Below are positions 33,227-41,444 of a DNA stretch of 64,000 nucleotides, in pieces. Position 1 is the first letter of the stretch, and each line of letters begins with the position of its first letter. A program made the translations under genes and the position numbers. The notes under the pieces are model-generated. The model worked only from the letters and a program-made list of their open reading frames with translations. It was not told the DNA's origin and searched no databases. Location of the stretch: positions 1 to 64,000 of the forward strand of contig CAVYPX010000017.1 of assembly GCA_963770485.1 (NCBI GenBank), given 5' to 3'. The stretch comes from CAVVEC01 sp963770485. GTDB taxonomy: Bacteria > Acidobacteriota > Terriglobia > Terriglobales > Acidobacteriaceae.

Positions 33227-34621
33227 TTATGCTGCAGGTTCGGGTTTTGCGGCCGGTGTCCAACCCTGAGGCTTGACAACATGATTCAAGAAGTAGGCGA
33301 CCACCCCCGCCCCGATGAGCAGCATCCCGAAGGCGAAGGAACTGATCCCAAGCACCTGCTCGCTTTCGCTGCGTACAATGGAAAAACCGAGAAGCAGTAT
33401 GGGAGTGACGCCCACGGCGATCGCTCCCAACATTCCGCCGGGAACGCGGAAAGCGCGGGGCAGTTCGGGCTCGCGGATGCGCAGGACGACGAGAGCAATA
33501 AATTCCAGCGCCAGACTGGTTCCGTACAGCAGGATGTCAATGGTCACCAGGCGCTCGAAGCCGAGCCCAAGACACATCGCCCAACCGATGGCACACACTA
33601 CGATAGCCACCCAGGGCGCACGCCGGCGATTCAACTTGCCAAACACGCTGGGCAGCATGCCGTCCTGCGCCATGGCCAAGGGCAAGCGAGAGTAGCTCAT
33701 GACCAGGGCGTTGAACATGCCAAACGCGCTAATCATGCCGCCCGCCACCAGACCCACACGTAGCAGCGGGCCGCCCAGAAGCCCCGCAATGTCCGCCCAG
33801 GAACCGGTCTCCCATGCGCCAGCGGGAAGCCCGGTCATCCACACGGCCGCGACGGGCACAATGTAGCTCAGCGCGACGATCGCCACCGTCCACAGCATCG
33901 CGCGAGGATAAGTGCGCTGCGGGCGTTCTACTTCGGTGGCAATGGTCGAGGCGTTATCCCAGCCCATGTAATTCCACATGGCGATCAGCAGGCCGCCAAT
34001 CATGTCCACCTTGGAAGTGGTTGGAGTCGTCACCGCATGAAACAGCGCCGCATACTTGAATGGAGCGAGCATGACCATCAGCGCAAACGGCGCCGAGAGC
34101 GCAAAGAAAAGCCACAACGACGTGGTCGAAACCACGCGCACTCCGGCAATGTTGAGTAGCGCACAAACCGCGACCACAGCCGCTCCGACCATCACCCCGC
34201 GATGTCCGTCTTGGAACCAGGGAAACATCCGTGTGAGATAGAGCACGAACAGAGTCGGGTAAATCGCCATGTCGAAAATCGAGGCCACCAGCGACAGCCA
34301 GGCTTCCTGGAATCCCCAGAAGTTGCCCATAGCGCGGCGGACCCAGGCGTAGTATCCGCCCTCGAAGGGCAGGGCGCTCGACAATTCACCAATCATGAAC
34401 GCGGTCGGCAAACTCCAGAGGATCGGGGTCAGCAGGAGGATGAGAATCGCGCGGCCGTAGCCGGCGCCATGCACGATGTCTTCCGTGCCATAAGTTCCAC
34501 CGGAGACCATAAAGAAGGTGGCAGCGACCAGCGGCCAAAGTGTAAGGCGGACGGATTTCTTCCGGGTGGGTATGACGGTAGGGGGATGAAGTTGTTGACG
34601 GGGTGCGCTAGCGGTTGCCAA
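33227..34621 (-). CDS. APC-superfamily amino acid permease
   Basis: 464 aa with twelve predicted transmembrane helices. LTLWPLVAATFFMVSGGTYGTEDIV is the TM1 signature with a Gly-rich break, and the TM6 region WNYMGWDNASTIATEVERPQ carries the E-(V/A)-x-x-P motif seen also in the permease at the left window edge. It probably moves neutral or acidic amino acids, or polyamines. The start is a TTG at 34621 with AAGGAGG about 12 bases upstream, rather far; no in-frame ATG precedes TM1. It lies downstream of the MarR-GNAT gene on the same strand after a 200-bp gap. Confidence 0.9.
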   Translation of the reverse strand: MATASAPRQQLHPPTVIPTRKKSVRLTLWPLVAATFFMVSGGTYGTEDIVHGAGYGRAILILLLTPILWSLPTAFMIGELSSALPFEGGYYAWVRRAMGNFWGFQEAWLSLVASIFDMAIYPTLFVLYLTRMFPWFQDGHRGVMVGAAVVAVCALLNIAGVRVVSTTSLWLFFALSAPFALMVMLAPFKYAALFHAVTTPTTSKVDMIGGLLIAMWNYMGWDNASTIATEVERPQRTYPRAMLWTVAIVALSYIVPVAAVWMTGLPAGAWETGSWADIAGLLGGPLLRVGLVAGGMISAFGMFNALVMSYSRLPLAMAQDGMLPSVFGKLNRRRAPWVAIVVCAIGWAMCLGLGFERLVTIDILLYGTSLALEFIALVVLRIREPELPRAFRVPGGMLGAIAVGVTPILLLGFSIVRSESEQVLGISSFAFGMLLIGAGVVAYFLNHVVKPQGWTPAAKPEPAA

Positions 34622-34821
34622 TTTCTATGGCTTCCTCCTTTGGGCGAATCACTCTCAGCCACCTCGTCTCCCTTGTTGTCGAGGCTCCCGGTGTAAGCGA
34701 TTCCGGGCATTGGGCGGAGTTAGTTCGCACGTTAGAGATTACGGCAAATTTCCACAGATGCAAGAAAATTATTGAAAAATTTTGTGATTGGCGGACGGTA
34801 CCGAAGTAATCGGAGATCCCT

Positions 34822-35778
34822 TCAGCCACGCTCATTGAGCTTGAGCTCCCAGGTTTCGGATACGAGATCGTCGCGGCCCCAACTTTGATGGTTTCTCTTC
34901 CCGGCAAGGCGAAAGCCAGCCTGCTCGTATAGGTGCCGTGCGGCAGCCAGTTCACTTTGCGTCCAGAGCCCGATCTTCTTGTATCCCGCCCGCCTGGCGA
35001 AAAGCACACATTCGTTGACCAGTCGCCTGCCAATGCCCATCCCGCGAGCCGACGGTTCCACGAGAAGCAGGCGGAGTTTGGCGACGGTCTTGGACGACAG
35101 CACCAGGAACACCGATCCCAGAATTTCGCCGTCCCTTTCAGCGATCCAACAGCGCTCGCGCCGAGGGTCGAGGTGCTGGATGAACTTCGCCACGATCTCA
35201 GCCACCAAGGCTTCGAAACGCTCGTCGTATCCGTATTCCTGCCAGTACAAGACGCCGTGGCGATGAACAACCCATCCCATGTCGCCCGGCTGATGTGGAC
35301 GCAAAACGTAGGTCGTTGGCCGAGGCGATGGAGATAGCGCCTGTTCGATGGACTGCATGGCTTGCAACAGCCTGCCTTGCGAGTCAACTGGCAGCTTATT
35401 GAGCATGACGGCAACCTCCTCATTCGAGCGCGTGTCCAGCGGCTCGAATGATCTTCGGCCTCTCGCGGCCAGCTTCAGAAGCACCTGACGGGCATCACTG
35501 TCCGAAGGCGTCTTCTCAATTAGGCCTTGCTTCTGAAAGCTCTGAAGAATACGGCTCAGATATCCGGCGTCCAGCCCCAGCTCCTTGCACAGTTCTCCAG
35601 CAGTGGGCCGCTCTCGATGGGCAAGCTCATACAGCACCCGTACTTCCGTCAGGGAGAAGCGACTTTCGAGCAGTCCCTCCTGCAGGACGCCGATCTGGCG
35701 GGTGTAAAAGCGGTTGAAGCGTCGAATCGCCTGGATGCGGCGTTCCAATTCCTCAGGAGCGAGCGCGGCTGCTGGCAT
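34822..35778 (-). CDS. MarR-type regulator fused to GNAT acetyltransferase
   Basis: 318 aa from ATG 35778. Residues about 5-140 form a MarR winged helix (FSLTEVRVLYELAHRERPTAGELCKELGLDAGYLSRILQ). Residues 155-315 form a GNAT domain (ERCWIAERDGEILGSVFLV, acetyl-CoA-binding LLLVEPSARGMGIGRRLVNEC, C-terminal AARHLYEQAGF). Fusions of this type are known. A 21-bp palindrome (35798-35818) overlaps a -35 TTGACT, with AATAAT 18 bp further and the ATG about 6 bases after it, so the message may be leaderless. The open frame back to 35814 runs through the palindrome and is unlikely to be translated. Confidence 0.85.
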   Translation of the reverse strand: MPAAALAPEELERRIQAIRRFNRFYTRQIGVLQEGLLESRFSLTEVRVLYELAHRERPTAGELCKELGLDAGYLSRILQSFQKQGLIEKTPSDSDARQVLLKLAARGRRSFEPLDTRSNEEVAVMLNKLPVDSQGRLLQAMQSIEQALSPSPRPTTYVLRPHQPGDMGWVVHRHGVLYWQEYGYDERFEALVAEIVAKFIQHLDPRRERCWIAERDGEILGSVFLVLSSKTVAKLRLLLVEPSARGMGIGRRLVNECVLFARRAGYKKIGLWTQSELAAARHLYEQAGFRLAGKRNHQSWGRDDLVSETWELKLNERG

Positions 35779-35797
35779 GTAAGTATTATTGCCCCAT

Positions 35798-35818
35798 ATA
35801 GTTGACTGAGTCAACTAT
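35798..35818. promoter_or_regulatory. Palindromic operator over the MarR-GNAT promoter
   Basis: ATAGTTGAC-TGA-GTCAACTAT: 9-bp perfect arms with a 3-bp centre. The minus strand contains TTGACT as a -35 box within it. Probably an autoregulatory MarR-type site. Confidence 0.65.
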
Positions 35819-35946
35819 TATGTAGCTTCAGTCATAAATCTTCGCAGCGGTTCCGAAAGCAGGCTTGGGCTCGCCAAAAGCGGACTGGCGGCGAGGTAGC
35901 GAAGAAACTTCCGGCGGTTTTTCAACTGCTCCTGCGACGATGGCAT
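35818..35946 (-). pseudogene. 42-residue Tat-signal-like ORF, probably a gene remnant
   Basis: A short frame with AAGGAGG 4 bases before its ATG encodes MPSSQEQLKNRRKFLRYLAA, then SPLLASPSLLSEPLRRFMTEAT, and a stop inside the MarR palindrome. NRRKFLRYLAASPLLA is a textbook twin-arginine signal (RRxFL), as on exported oxidoreductases, but no mature domain follows in any frame. It is probably the leftover 5' end of a Tat-exported enzyme gene, although a translated small peptide is possible. Confidence 0.55.
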
Positions 35947-36030
35947 GCAGCCTCCTTGGCGGGCGTAAACGGCGGCGAACTTGTGAGTGGGGAATTGTGC
36001 CTGTTGGCGTTCGGGCGAGTCAAGCCAAGA

Positions 36031-37272
36031 CTAGACTTTGCTGAACAACTCGGCGCGTGGGTCTTCGGGATTGAGCTTGGCTAACTCACGCAGGAGTTCT
36101 TTGGTCTTCTCGTCCCGTGGCGTGGGGACGGTCAACTTGACCTCGACAATTTCGTCGCCGCGGACTCCGTCCTTGGTGGCCGAGGGGACCCCCTTCTCCC
36201 GTAGCCGCAGTTTCTGCCCGGATTGGGTTCCAGGTGGAATCTTGAGCATAGCGCGGCCGTCGATGGTTGGGACTTCCACCTTGGCGCCCAAAGCCGCTTC
36301 CGTAGCCGTTACCGGCACGGTCAGATAGATGTCGTCGCCTTCCCGGTGGAAGATGGGGTGGTCTCCGGTGCGGATAATCACATAAAGATCGCCGGGTGGG
36401 CCGCCGCGCAAGCCGGCGTTGCCCTTGCCCGCAATGCGGATGCGCTGGCCGTCGCGCGTGCCCGCCTTAATGCGGACCTCCAGCGGCTCCGTGCGCTCGA
36501 TCGTGCCCTCGCCGTGGCAGGTCGGGCAGGTGGAGACGTTCTTGCCGGTGCCGTGGCAGCGCGGGCAGGTTACGTTGAACTTCATGCGCCCGCCGGTCTG
36601 GGTGACTTGGCCGGTGCCATTGCACTCCGGACACTTCCCCGGCGACTCGATAAAGCCTTGCCCGTGGCATGTGCCGCAGGTGTCGCGCCGCGTGATGTTC
36701 AGACGCATGACTCCGCCCCGAATCGCCGTCCAGAAAGGCACGTTAACCTGATACTCGAGATCGGAACCTGGCTCGGGGCCGGTTTCGGCGGGTGCTCCGC
36801 CGCGCCCACCGAACATACCGGAGAAAATATCGCGGAAGCCCCCGCTCCCGCTGCTACTGGTTTTGTGACCGCGGCCGCCTTCGAAGAGGTCGGAAAAATC
36901 AAAGCCACCAAAGTCAACGCCCTGGGGTCCAGTTCCTCCGGTTTGACCACCGGGAAAACCGCCGGGACCGGCGCCGCCAGGAAATCCGCCTGGGCCACCG
37001 CCGGCGCGGGCGTAGGCTTCGGCAGTGGCGGGGTCAATATTGTCTGAATAGAAGCCGACCTGGTCATAGATTTTGCGCTTCTTGGGATCGCTCAGGACAT
37101 CGTTGGCCTCGGAGAAGGCCTTGAACTTTTCCTCGGCAGATTTGTCGCCGGGGTTCACATCGGGATGGTATTTGCGGGCGAGCTTGCGGAAAGCCTTTCG
37201 GATGTCGTCGGCCGAGGCCGACTTCTTCACCCCGAGGAGTTCGTAGTAGTCTTTCTTAGTGGTTGTTGCCAT
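36031..37272 (-). CDS. dnaJ: DnaJ co-chaperone (Hsp40)
   Basis: 413 aa with the full type I layout. J-domain at about 7-77 with the HPD loop (KYHPDVNPGD), a long Gly/Phe-rich region (about 85-150), a zinc-binding region with four CxxCxGxG repeats (CGTCHGQG, CPECNGTG, CPRCHGTG, CPTCHGEG), and C-terminal substrate-binding domains. It stimulates DnaK ATPase and delivers clients. It lies 360 bp downstream of dnaK on the same strand, separated by a composite repeat element. I see no HAIR element or separate promoter for it, and no grpE is nearby. Confidence 0.97.
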   Translation of the reverse strand: MATTTKKDYYELLGVKKSASADDIRKAFRKLARKYHPDVNPGDKSAEEKFKAFSEANDVLSDPKKRKIYDQVGFYSDNIDPATAEAYARAGGGPGGFPGGAGPGGFPGGQTGGTGPQGVDFGGFDFSDLFEGGRGHKTSSSGSGGFRDIFSGMFGGRGGAPAETGPEPGSDLEYQVNVPFWTAIRGGVMRLNITRRDTCGTCHGQGFIESPGKCPECNGTGQVTQTGGRMKFNVTCPRCHGTGKNVSTCPTCHGEGTIERTEPLEVRIKAGTRDGQRIRIAGKGNAGLRGGPPGDLYVIIRTGDHPIFHREGDDIYLTVPVTATEAALGAKVEVPTIDGRAMLKIPPGTQSGQKLRLREKGVPSATKDGVRGDEIVEVKLTVPTPRDEKTKELLRELAKLNPEDPRAELFSKV

Positions 37273-37297
37273 CTATGCAGAGCTTATCTTAAACCCT

Positions 37298-37600
37298 GTC
37301 ATCCTGAGCGATGTTGTCGTGTGGGAAGCGCGCAGCAAACGCAACCTCTGTCATCCCGAGCGGAGTTGTCGTTCGCGACGCGAACGACAACGCAGTCGAA
37401 GGACCCGAGCGCAATCAATCCCGGCAGGCGGCTTCAGGGAATTCTCCCCTAGTTCAAGTTGCCCCTGCTGTCAATTTGCGAGCGCCTCTCTGCATCGTGC
37501 GAATGCCTTGCCAGGTTCGCGGTAACGCATGCCTCACCGGGGTCCTTCGACTCCGTGGCTGCTGCGCTTCGCGAAGCAGCCACTGCGCTCAGGATGACAG
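37298..37600. repeat. Composite miniature element, copy 1 (plus an extra arm)
   Basis: An arm with GTCATCCCGAGCGGAGTTGTCG...CAGTCGAAGGACC at 37350-37406 and its complement at 37539-37600 (GGTCCTTCGACTCC...CTCAGGATGACAG) enclose a 132-bp core containing CAGGGAATTCTCCC and GAATGCCTTG. A degenerate further arm begins at 37298. It fills the 360-bp gap between dnaK and dnaJ, with no gene inside. Related copies lie at 44257-44473 and 63263-63500. Confidence 0.75.
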
Positions 37601-37632
37601 CGCTCTTGGCTAAGTGTCATCACCAAACAGCG

Positions 37633-39570
37633 TTATTTTTTATCCTCGACGTCCACGTACTCCGCGTCGATGACGCCTTCGTCTTTCTTCTGGCCTTGGC
37701 CATCGCCTCCGGCTGAAGGACCAGCTCCCGGCGTCGGCCCAGCGCCGGCCGCCGGCGCCGCCTGCGGCTGAGCTTGTTTGTACATCTGCTCAGCCAATTT
37801 GTGCGACGCCTGAGTCAGTGTTTCGCGGGCCTTGTCCATAGCCGCCTTGTCGCCGCCTTCCAGCGCCTTCTTGGCGTCGGCCACGGCGTTTTCGACATCG
37901 CCACGCTCTGAGCCGGAGATCTTGTCGCCGTGCTCTCGCAACATCTTCTCCACGCTGTAGACCATCGAGTCGAGCTGGTTCTTGGCCTCGATCTCGTCGC
38001 GCTTGGCTTTATCTTCGGTCGAGTGCGCGTCCGCTTCCTTCGCCATGCGCTCCACTTCGTCCTTGCTCAGGCCCGAAGACGACGTGATGGTGATCTTCTG
38101 ATCCTTCTGCGTGGCCATATCCTTCGCGGTTACGTTGAGGATGCCGTTGGCATCAATATCGAACGTCACCTCGATCTGGGGTACTCCCCGCGGAGCCGGT
38201 GGAATGCCGGTCAGGTGGAACTTGCCCAGGGTGCGGTTCTGCGCCGCCATGGGACGCTCGCCCTGAAGCACGTGCACTTCGACCGAAGTCTGGCTGTCGG
38301 CTGCGGTCGAGAATGTCTCCGTCTTGCGCGTCGGGATCGTGGTATTGCGCGGAATCATCGGAGTAGCCACGCCGCCCAGCGTTTCGATAGCCAGCGTCAG
38401 CGGAGTCACATCAAGCAGCAGTAGGTCCTTGACCTCGCCCTTGAGCACGCCACCCTGAATGGCCGCGCCGACTGCAACTACTTCGTCCGGGTTCACACCC
38501 TTGTGGCCTTCGCGTCCGAAAAGCTCTTTCACGAGCTGCTGAATGCGAGGCATACGAGTCTGACCCCCGACCAGCACGACTTCATTGATCTTGCTGGCAT
38601 CAATGCCGGCATCTTTCATGCACTGTTTGCACGGACCGACCGAGCGCTGAATGATGTCTTCCACCATCGACTCGAGCTTGGCCCGGGTCAGCTTCTTGAC
38701 CAAGTGCTTGGGACCACCAGCGTCAGCAGTGATGAAGGGCAGGTTGATCTCGTGCTCCATGGTGGTGGAGAGCTCGATCTTGGCACGCTCGGCGGCGTCA
38801 CGCAGACGCTGCAGCGCCATCTCGTTGCCCTTGCCGCGCAGGTCGAGGCCTTCGTCCTTTTTGAATTCGTCAATCAGCCAATCGACGATGCGCTGGTCGA
38901 GGTTGTCGCCGCCCAGGTGGGTGTCGCCATTGGTGGCTTTGACTTCGATCACCCCTTCGCCGACTTCAAGTATTGAAATATCGAATGTGCCACCGCCAAA
39001 GTCGTAAACCGCGATGGTTTCGTCCTTCTTCTTGTCGAGACCGTAAGCGAGCGCCGCCGCCGTAGGCTCGTTGATGATGCGCTTCACCTCGAGGCCCGCG
39101 ATCTGGCCGGCATCCTTCGTCGCCTGCCGCTGGGCATCGTTGAAGTACGCGGGCACGGTGATGACCGCCTCGGTGATCTTCTCGCCGAGATAGTCTTCCG
39201 CCGCCTTCTTCAGCTTCTGCAGGATCATCGCGGAAACCTGCGGCGGCGTGTATTCCTTGCCTTGTGCTACCACGGCGACGTGGTCTCCGGAGCGCACGAC
39301 CTTGAACGGCACCATCTTCATTTCTTCGCTGACTTCGTCGTAGCGCCGCCCCATGAAACGCTTGATCGAATAAACCGTGTTCTCCGGATTGGTGATGGCC
39401 TGCCGCTTGGCCACTTGCCCAACCAGCCGCTCACCGGTCTTGGTAAATCCGACCACCGAGGGAGTCGTGCGGCCGCCTTCTTCGTTGGGAATAACCTTCG
39501 GCTCGCCACCTTCCATGACAGCCACAACCGAGTTGGTGGTTCCGAGGTCGATTCCTATAATCTTGCTCAT
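37633..39570 (-). CDS. dnaK: DnaK chaperone (Hsp70)
   Basis: 645 aa, complete. The N-terminus IIGIDLGTTNSVVAVMEGG, the adenosine motif AVYDFGGGTFDISIL, and the linker region DLLLLDVTPLTLAIETLGG are present, followed by the substrate-binding and lid domains and the acidic end DEGVIDAEYVDVEDKK. It refolds proteins with DnaJ and GrpE, and acts as HspR co-repressor in bacteria that use HAIR control. The promoter TTGACA-17-TATCAT overlaps a HAIR-like palindrome at 39644-39664, giving a leader of about 60 nt. Confidence 0.98.
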   Translation of the reverse strand: MSKIIGIDLGTTNSVVAVMEGGEPKVIPNEEGGRTTPSVVGFTKTGERLVGQVAKRQAITNPENTVYSIKRFMGRRYDEVSEEMKMVPFKVVRSGDHVAVVAQGKEYTPPQVSAMILQKLKKAAEDYLGEKITEAVITVPAYFNDAQRQATKDAGQIAGLEVKRIINEPTAAALAYGLDKKKDETIAVYDFGGGTFDISILEVGEGVIEVKATNGDTHLGGDNLDQRIVDWLIDEFKKDEGLDLRGKGNEMALQRLRDAAERAKIELSTTMEHEINLPFITADAGGPKHLVKKLTRAKLESMVEDIIQRSVGPCKQCMKDAGIDASKINEVVLVGGQTRMPRIQQLVKELFGREGHKGVNPDEVVAVGAAIQGGVLKGEVKDLLLLDVTPLTLAIETLGGVATPMIPRNTTIPTRKTETFSTAADSQTSVEVHVLQGERPMAAQNRTLGKFHLTGIPPAPRGVPQIEVTFDIDANGILNVTAKDMATQKDQKITITSSSGLSKDEVERMAKEADAHSTEDKAKRDEIEAKNQLDSMVYSVEKMLREHGDKISGSERGDVENAVADAKKALEGGDKAAMDKARETLTQASHKLAEQMYKQAQPQAAPAAGAGPTPGAGPSAGGDGQGQKKDEGVIDAEYVDVEDKK

Positions 39571-39634
39571 AAGTGTTCCTCTCTTTGCTTATAAGTGCTT
39601 TGCAATCAACGTCGTTATGATTGCGCTCCATGAC

Positions 39635-39663
39635 ATGATAAGAGTTGAGTGAATCATTGTCAA
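39635..39663 (-). promoter_or_regulatory. dnaK sigma-70 promoter
   Basis: On the minus strand TTGACA (39658-39663), 17-bp spacer, TATCAT (39635-39640): a near-consensus housekeeping promoter, as expected when heat control is by repressor rather than an alternative sigma factor. Confidence 0.8.
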
Positions 39664-39664
39664 G
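39644..39664. promoter_or_regulatory. HAIR-like HspR operator over the dnaK promoter
   Basis: CTTGACA-N7-ACTCAAC on the minus strand, against the HAIR consensus CTTGAGT-N7-ACTCAAG. It covers the -35 hexamer and most of the spacer, a position suited to repression. hspR is encoded at 32720-33121. Confidence 0.75.
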
Positions 39665-39749
39665 GTTTTAGATGCGGGAATACCCTATGGGGATTCGGGT
39701 TCGAAAGGGGATGCGGGTGCGTCCATGAATGCGCACCCGCGCAATGCGC

Positions 39750-40535
39750 TTACGCCTGCTTTTGCATGGTGAAGACAGCTTTCGTGCCGCGTTCTTTGTC
39801 CTCGACAACGGCATTAATCGATTTCCCATCTTTTGAAACCGTCATGCGGAACACGCTTACCACTTTTCCGTCCCGTTTATCGGTTTCCTCGATCGTGTCT
39901 TTGCCGATTTTCTTCAGCGTGACCACGGTTTTGCCAGGGTCGCCCTGAACCGGGTATTCCTTTCCGTCGAACATGGCGTCGTAGCTCTGGCCTGTAGCCG
40001 ATGACATTTTCAGTCCGGTGTCCGTCGCCTGAAAAGTAACGGTGAGCCCATTCTTGGACATGTCAGAGAATTTCTGCGCGCGCCAGGAGCCGGAAACCGC
40101 GTGAGATCCGGCAGAGCCTTTGCTGACGCGGGCGAGCGTTTCTTCTCCGGTGACGGGCTCGGGGTTGCCTCCCGTTTGGTCGCTGAACTTTTCCGTCAGG
40201 TTATTGCCATCGGGTGAAACCGTGTCGGTTTCCGTGTAGACGGTCTTGCCATCTTTCTTCGAAATGATCTCAATCGTGGCGGCGTCCACAACTTTGACGC
40301 TGGTGGTGTCGAAATAGTGAGAGCCGCTCACCTTTTGGTCGGTGCCGTCAGCTTTCACGTCAATCTTGGGGACACAAGTCGGACAGCTATACATCCCCTT
40401 CTCCACAGCGTAGATTTCCGGCTTTGAGGGAAGCTGGGCGGTGTTCAGGTTCGTGACCCAGGTTCCGTCAAAAGGGCTTTGCGCAAACAACAGGACTGGC
40501 GCCAACAGCATGAGAGCCAGCAGCAGTTTCTTCAT
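39750..40535 (-). CDS. Exported lipocalin-like hypothetical protein
   Basis: 261 aa from ATG 40535 (AAAGGAGAGG upstream); the frame is open to 40592 without a better start. The signal peptide LLLALMLLAPVLLFAQ ends near residue 19, and the mature N-terminus SPFDGTWVTNL is typical of Acidobacteriota exported proteins with a lipocalin-like DGTW(K/V) opening. The rest alternates beta-strand-like segments rich in Thr, Lys and Asp, with SGSWRAQKFSDMS marking a possible second half of a duplicated barrel. One CPTC motif lies near residue 51. No enzymatic motif is seen. Confidence 0.7.
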   Translation of the reverse strand: MKKLLLALMLLAPVLLFAQSPFDGTWVTNLNTAQLPSKPEIYAVEKGMYSCPTCVPKIDVKADGTDQKVSGSHYFDTTSVKVVDAATIEIISKKDGKTVYTETDTVSPDGNNLTEKFSDQTGGNPEPVTGEETLARVSKGSAGSHAVSGSWRAQKFSDMSKNGLTVTFQATDTGLKMSSATGQSYDAMFDGKEYPVQGDPGKTVVTLKKIGKDTIEETDKRDGKVVSVFRMTVSKDGKSINAVVEDKERGTKAVFTMQKQA

Positions 40536-40662
40536 AAGCCTCTCCTTTACTGTGTGAGATTCTCGGCAGCCCGGCAGGAATAAGCTCGGCAAACTAAGTG
40601 ACGTGTCGGGAATTTGCCGATTCGGGGTAATTGTAGCACTCCCAAGAGGCGCCGGAACGCCA

Positions 40663-41085
40663 CTACCGCTTCAGTTCGGGAATAACCCACTCCAGCAACT
40701 CTCGAGCATTGACCACCTGGGTCTGCCGCCATTCCTTTGGGAAATGACGCTTGTTTCCCGTAACGAGATACTCCGCCTTGGATGCATCGGCGCACTCTAG
40801 AAAGCGATTGTCGGCAGGGTCGCGGGTTACTTCCAGGTAGCGACGACGACGCACAATTCGCGCTGCTTTTCGAAGCAGGCGCAGAGAGCGGCTGACCTGC
40901 TTTGGAGCGATGCCAAACCTGGGCCGCCGCAGCACGCCTTCATATTCCTCAAGAGTTGCCTCAGAAGCCGCGAGTTGCAGCTTGCCGGCGAGGCCGAGAT
41001 CCAGCACGTGCCGCTCGTAGCCCTCGGCATTCAAGTGCGCCGACACAACCACATTTGTGTCCAGCACAACCCGGATTCTTTTCAT
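40663..41085 (-). CDS. PIN-domain toxin (putative RNase)
   Basis: 140 aa. RVVLDTNVVVSAHL supplies the first PIN aspartate, an acidic Glu follows in LEEYEGVL, and TRDPADNRFLECADASKAEYLVTGNKRHF carries the later acidic cluster and the end motif of the putative toxin component, PIN family (TIGR00305-like). PIN toxins are Mg-dependent RNases held inactive by a partner. The antitoxin gene at 41092-41385 ends only 6 bp upstream, so the two form one operon. Confidence 0.85.
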   Translation of the reverse strand: MKRIRVVLDTNVVVSAHLNAEGYERHVLDLGLAGKLQLAASEATLEEYEGVLRRPRFGIAPKQVSRSLRLLRKAARIVRRRRYLEVTRDPADNRFLECADASKAEYLVTGNKRHFPKEWRQTQVVNARELLEWVIPELKR

Positions 41086-41091
41086 CGGCTC

Positions 41092-41385
41092 TTAGAGACA
41101 GCGATCGCGGCGGTAAGCGCGAATTTCGCGGTTGATCTCGCGTATCGAGAGCTTGTTCTTACCGTGCTTGCGGGAGGCGGCCCGAATGGCCGCGATCACT
41201 TTCTTTTCCGGGACAATGGTCTTGAGGAAGTCCTTGATGCCCATGATCACCACCTGCGGCTCGCCGCGACGGTCCACAACGAAGCGGGCCTGCTCGACGC
41301 GGGCTCTCCGCATGATTTGTCCCAACTGAGTCCGTGCCGCCAGCGCCGAGACGATCCGTGGTACAGAATCGGGAGTGGTTCCCAT
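41092..41385 (-). CDS. Phd/YefM-like antitoxin
   Basis: 97 aa, first gene of the pair. IVSALAARTQLGQIMRRARVEQARFVVDRRGEPQVVIMGIKDFL follows the Phd/YefM pattern: an N-terminal DNA-binding fold with the conserved RRGEP and VI..I..(F/Y) stretch. The C-terminal part is basic and presumably wraps the toxin. GAGGAG is present before the ATG. A 7/9-matched palindrome of AT-rich DNA (41394-41411) directly upstream is the likely autoregulatory operator. Confidence 0.8.
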   Translation of the reverse strand: MGTTPDSVPRIVSALAARTQLGQIMRRARVEQARFVVDRRGEPQVVIMGIKDFLKTIVPEKKVIAAIRAASRKHGKNKLSIREINREIRAYRRDRCL

Positions 41386-41393
41386 ATCTCCTC

Positions 41394-41411
41394 GAACTAA
41401 TTAATTGATTC
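41394..41411. promoter_or_regulatory. Imperfect AT-rich palindrome upstream of the antitoxin
   Basis: GAACTAATTAATTGATTC, 7 of 9 pairs matched, located just before the ribosome binding site of the antitoxin gene. Confidence 0.45.
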
Positions 41412-41444
41412 TGGACGATTATACCACCGAGCAATGGAGGGCCG

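Noticed and set aside
34608..35423. Minus-strand 271-codon frame within the MarR-GNAT gene
   Set aside because: Ser/Arg/Trp-rich, out of frame with the clear MarR and GNAT motifs; a shadow.
36223..37047. Long plus-strand open frames opposite dnaJ and dnaK
   Set aside because: GC-rich antisense shadows: low-complexity Ala/Arg/Gly translations without motifs, while the minus strand encodes unmistakable chaperones.
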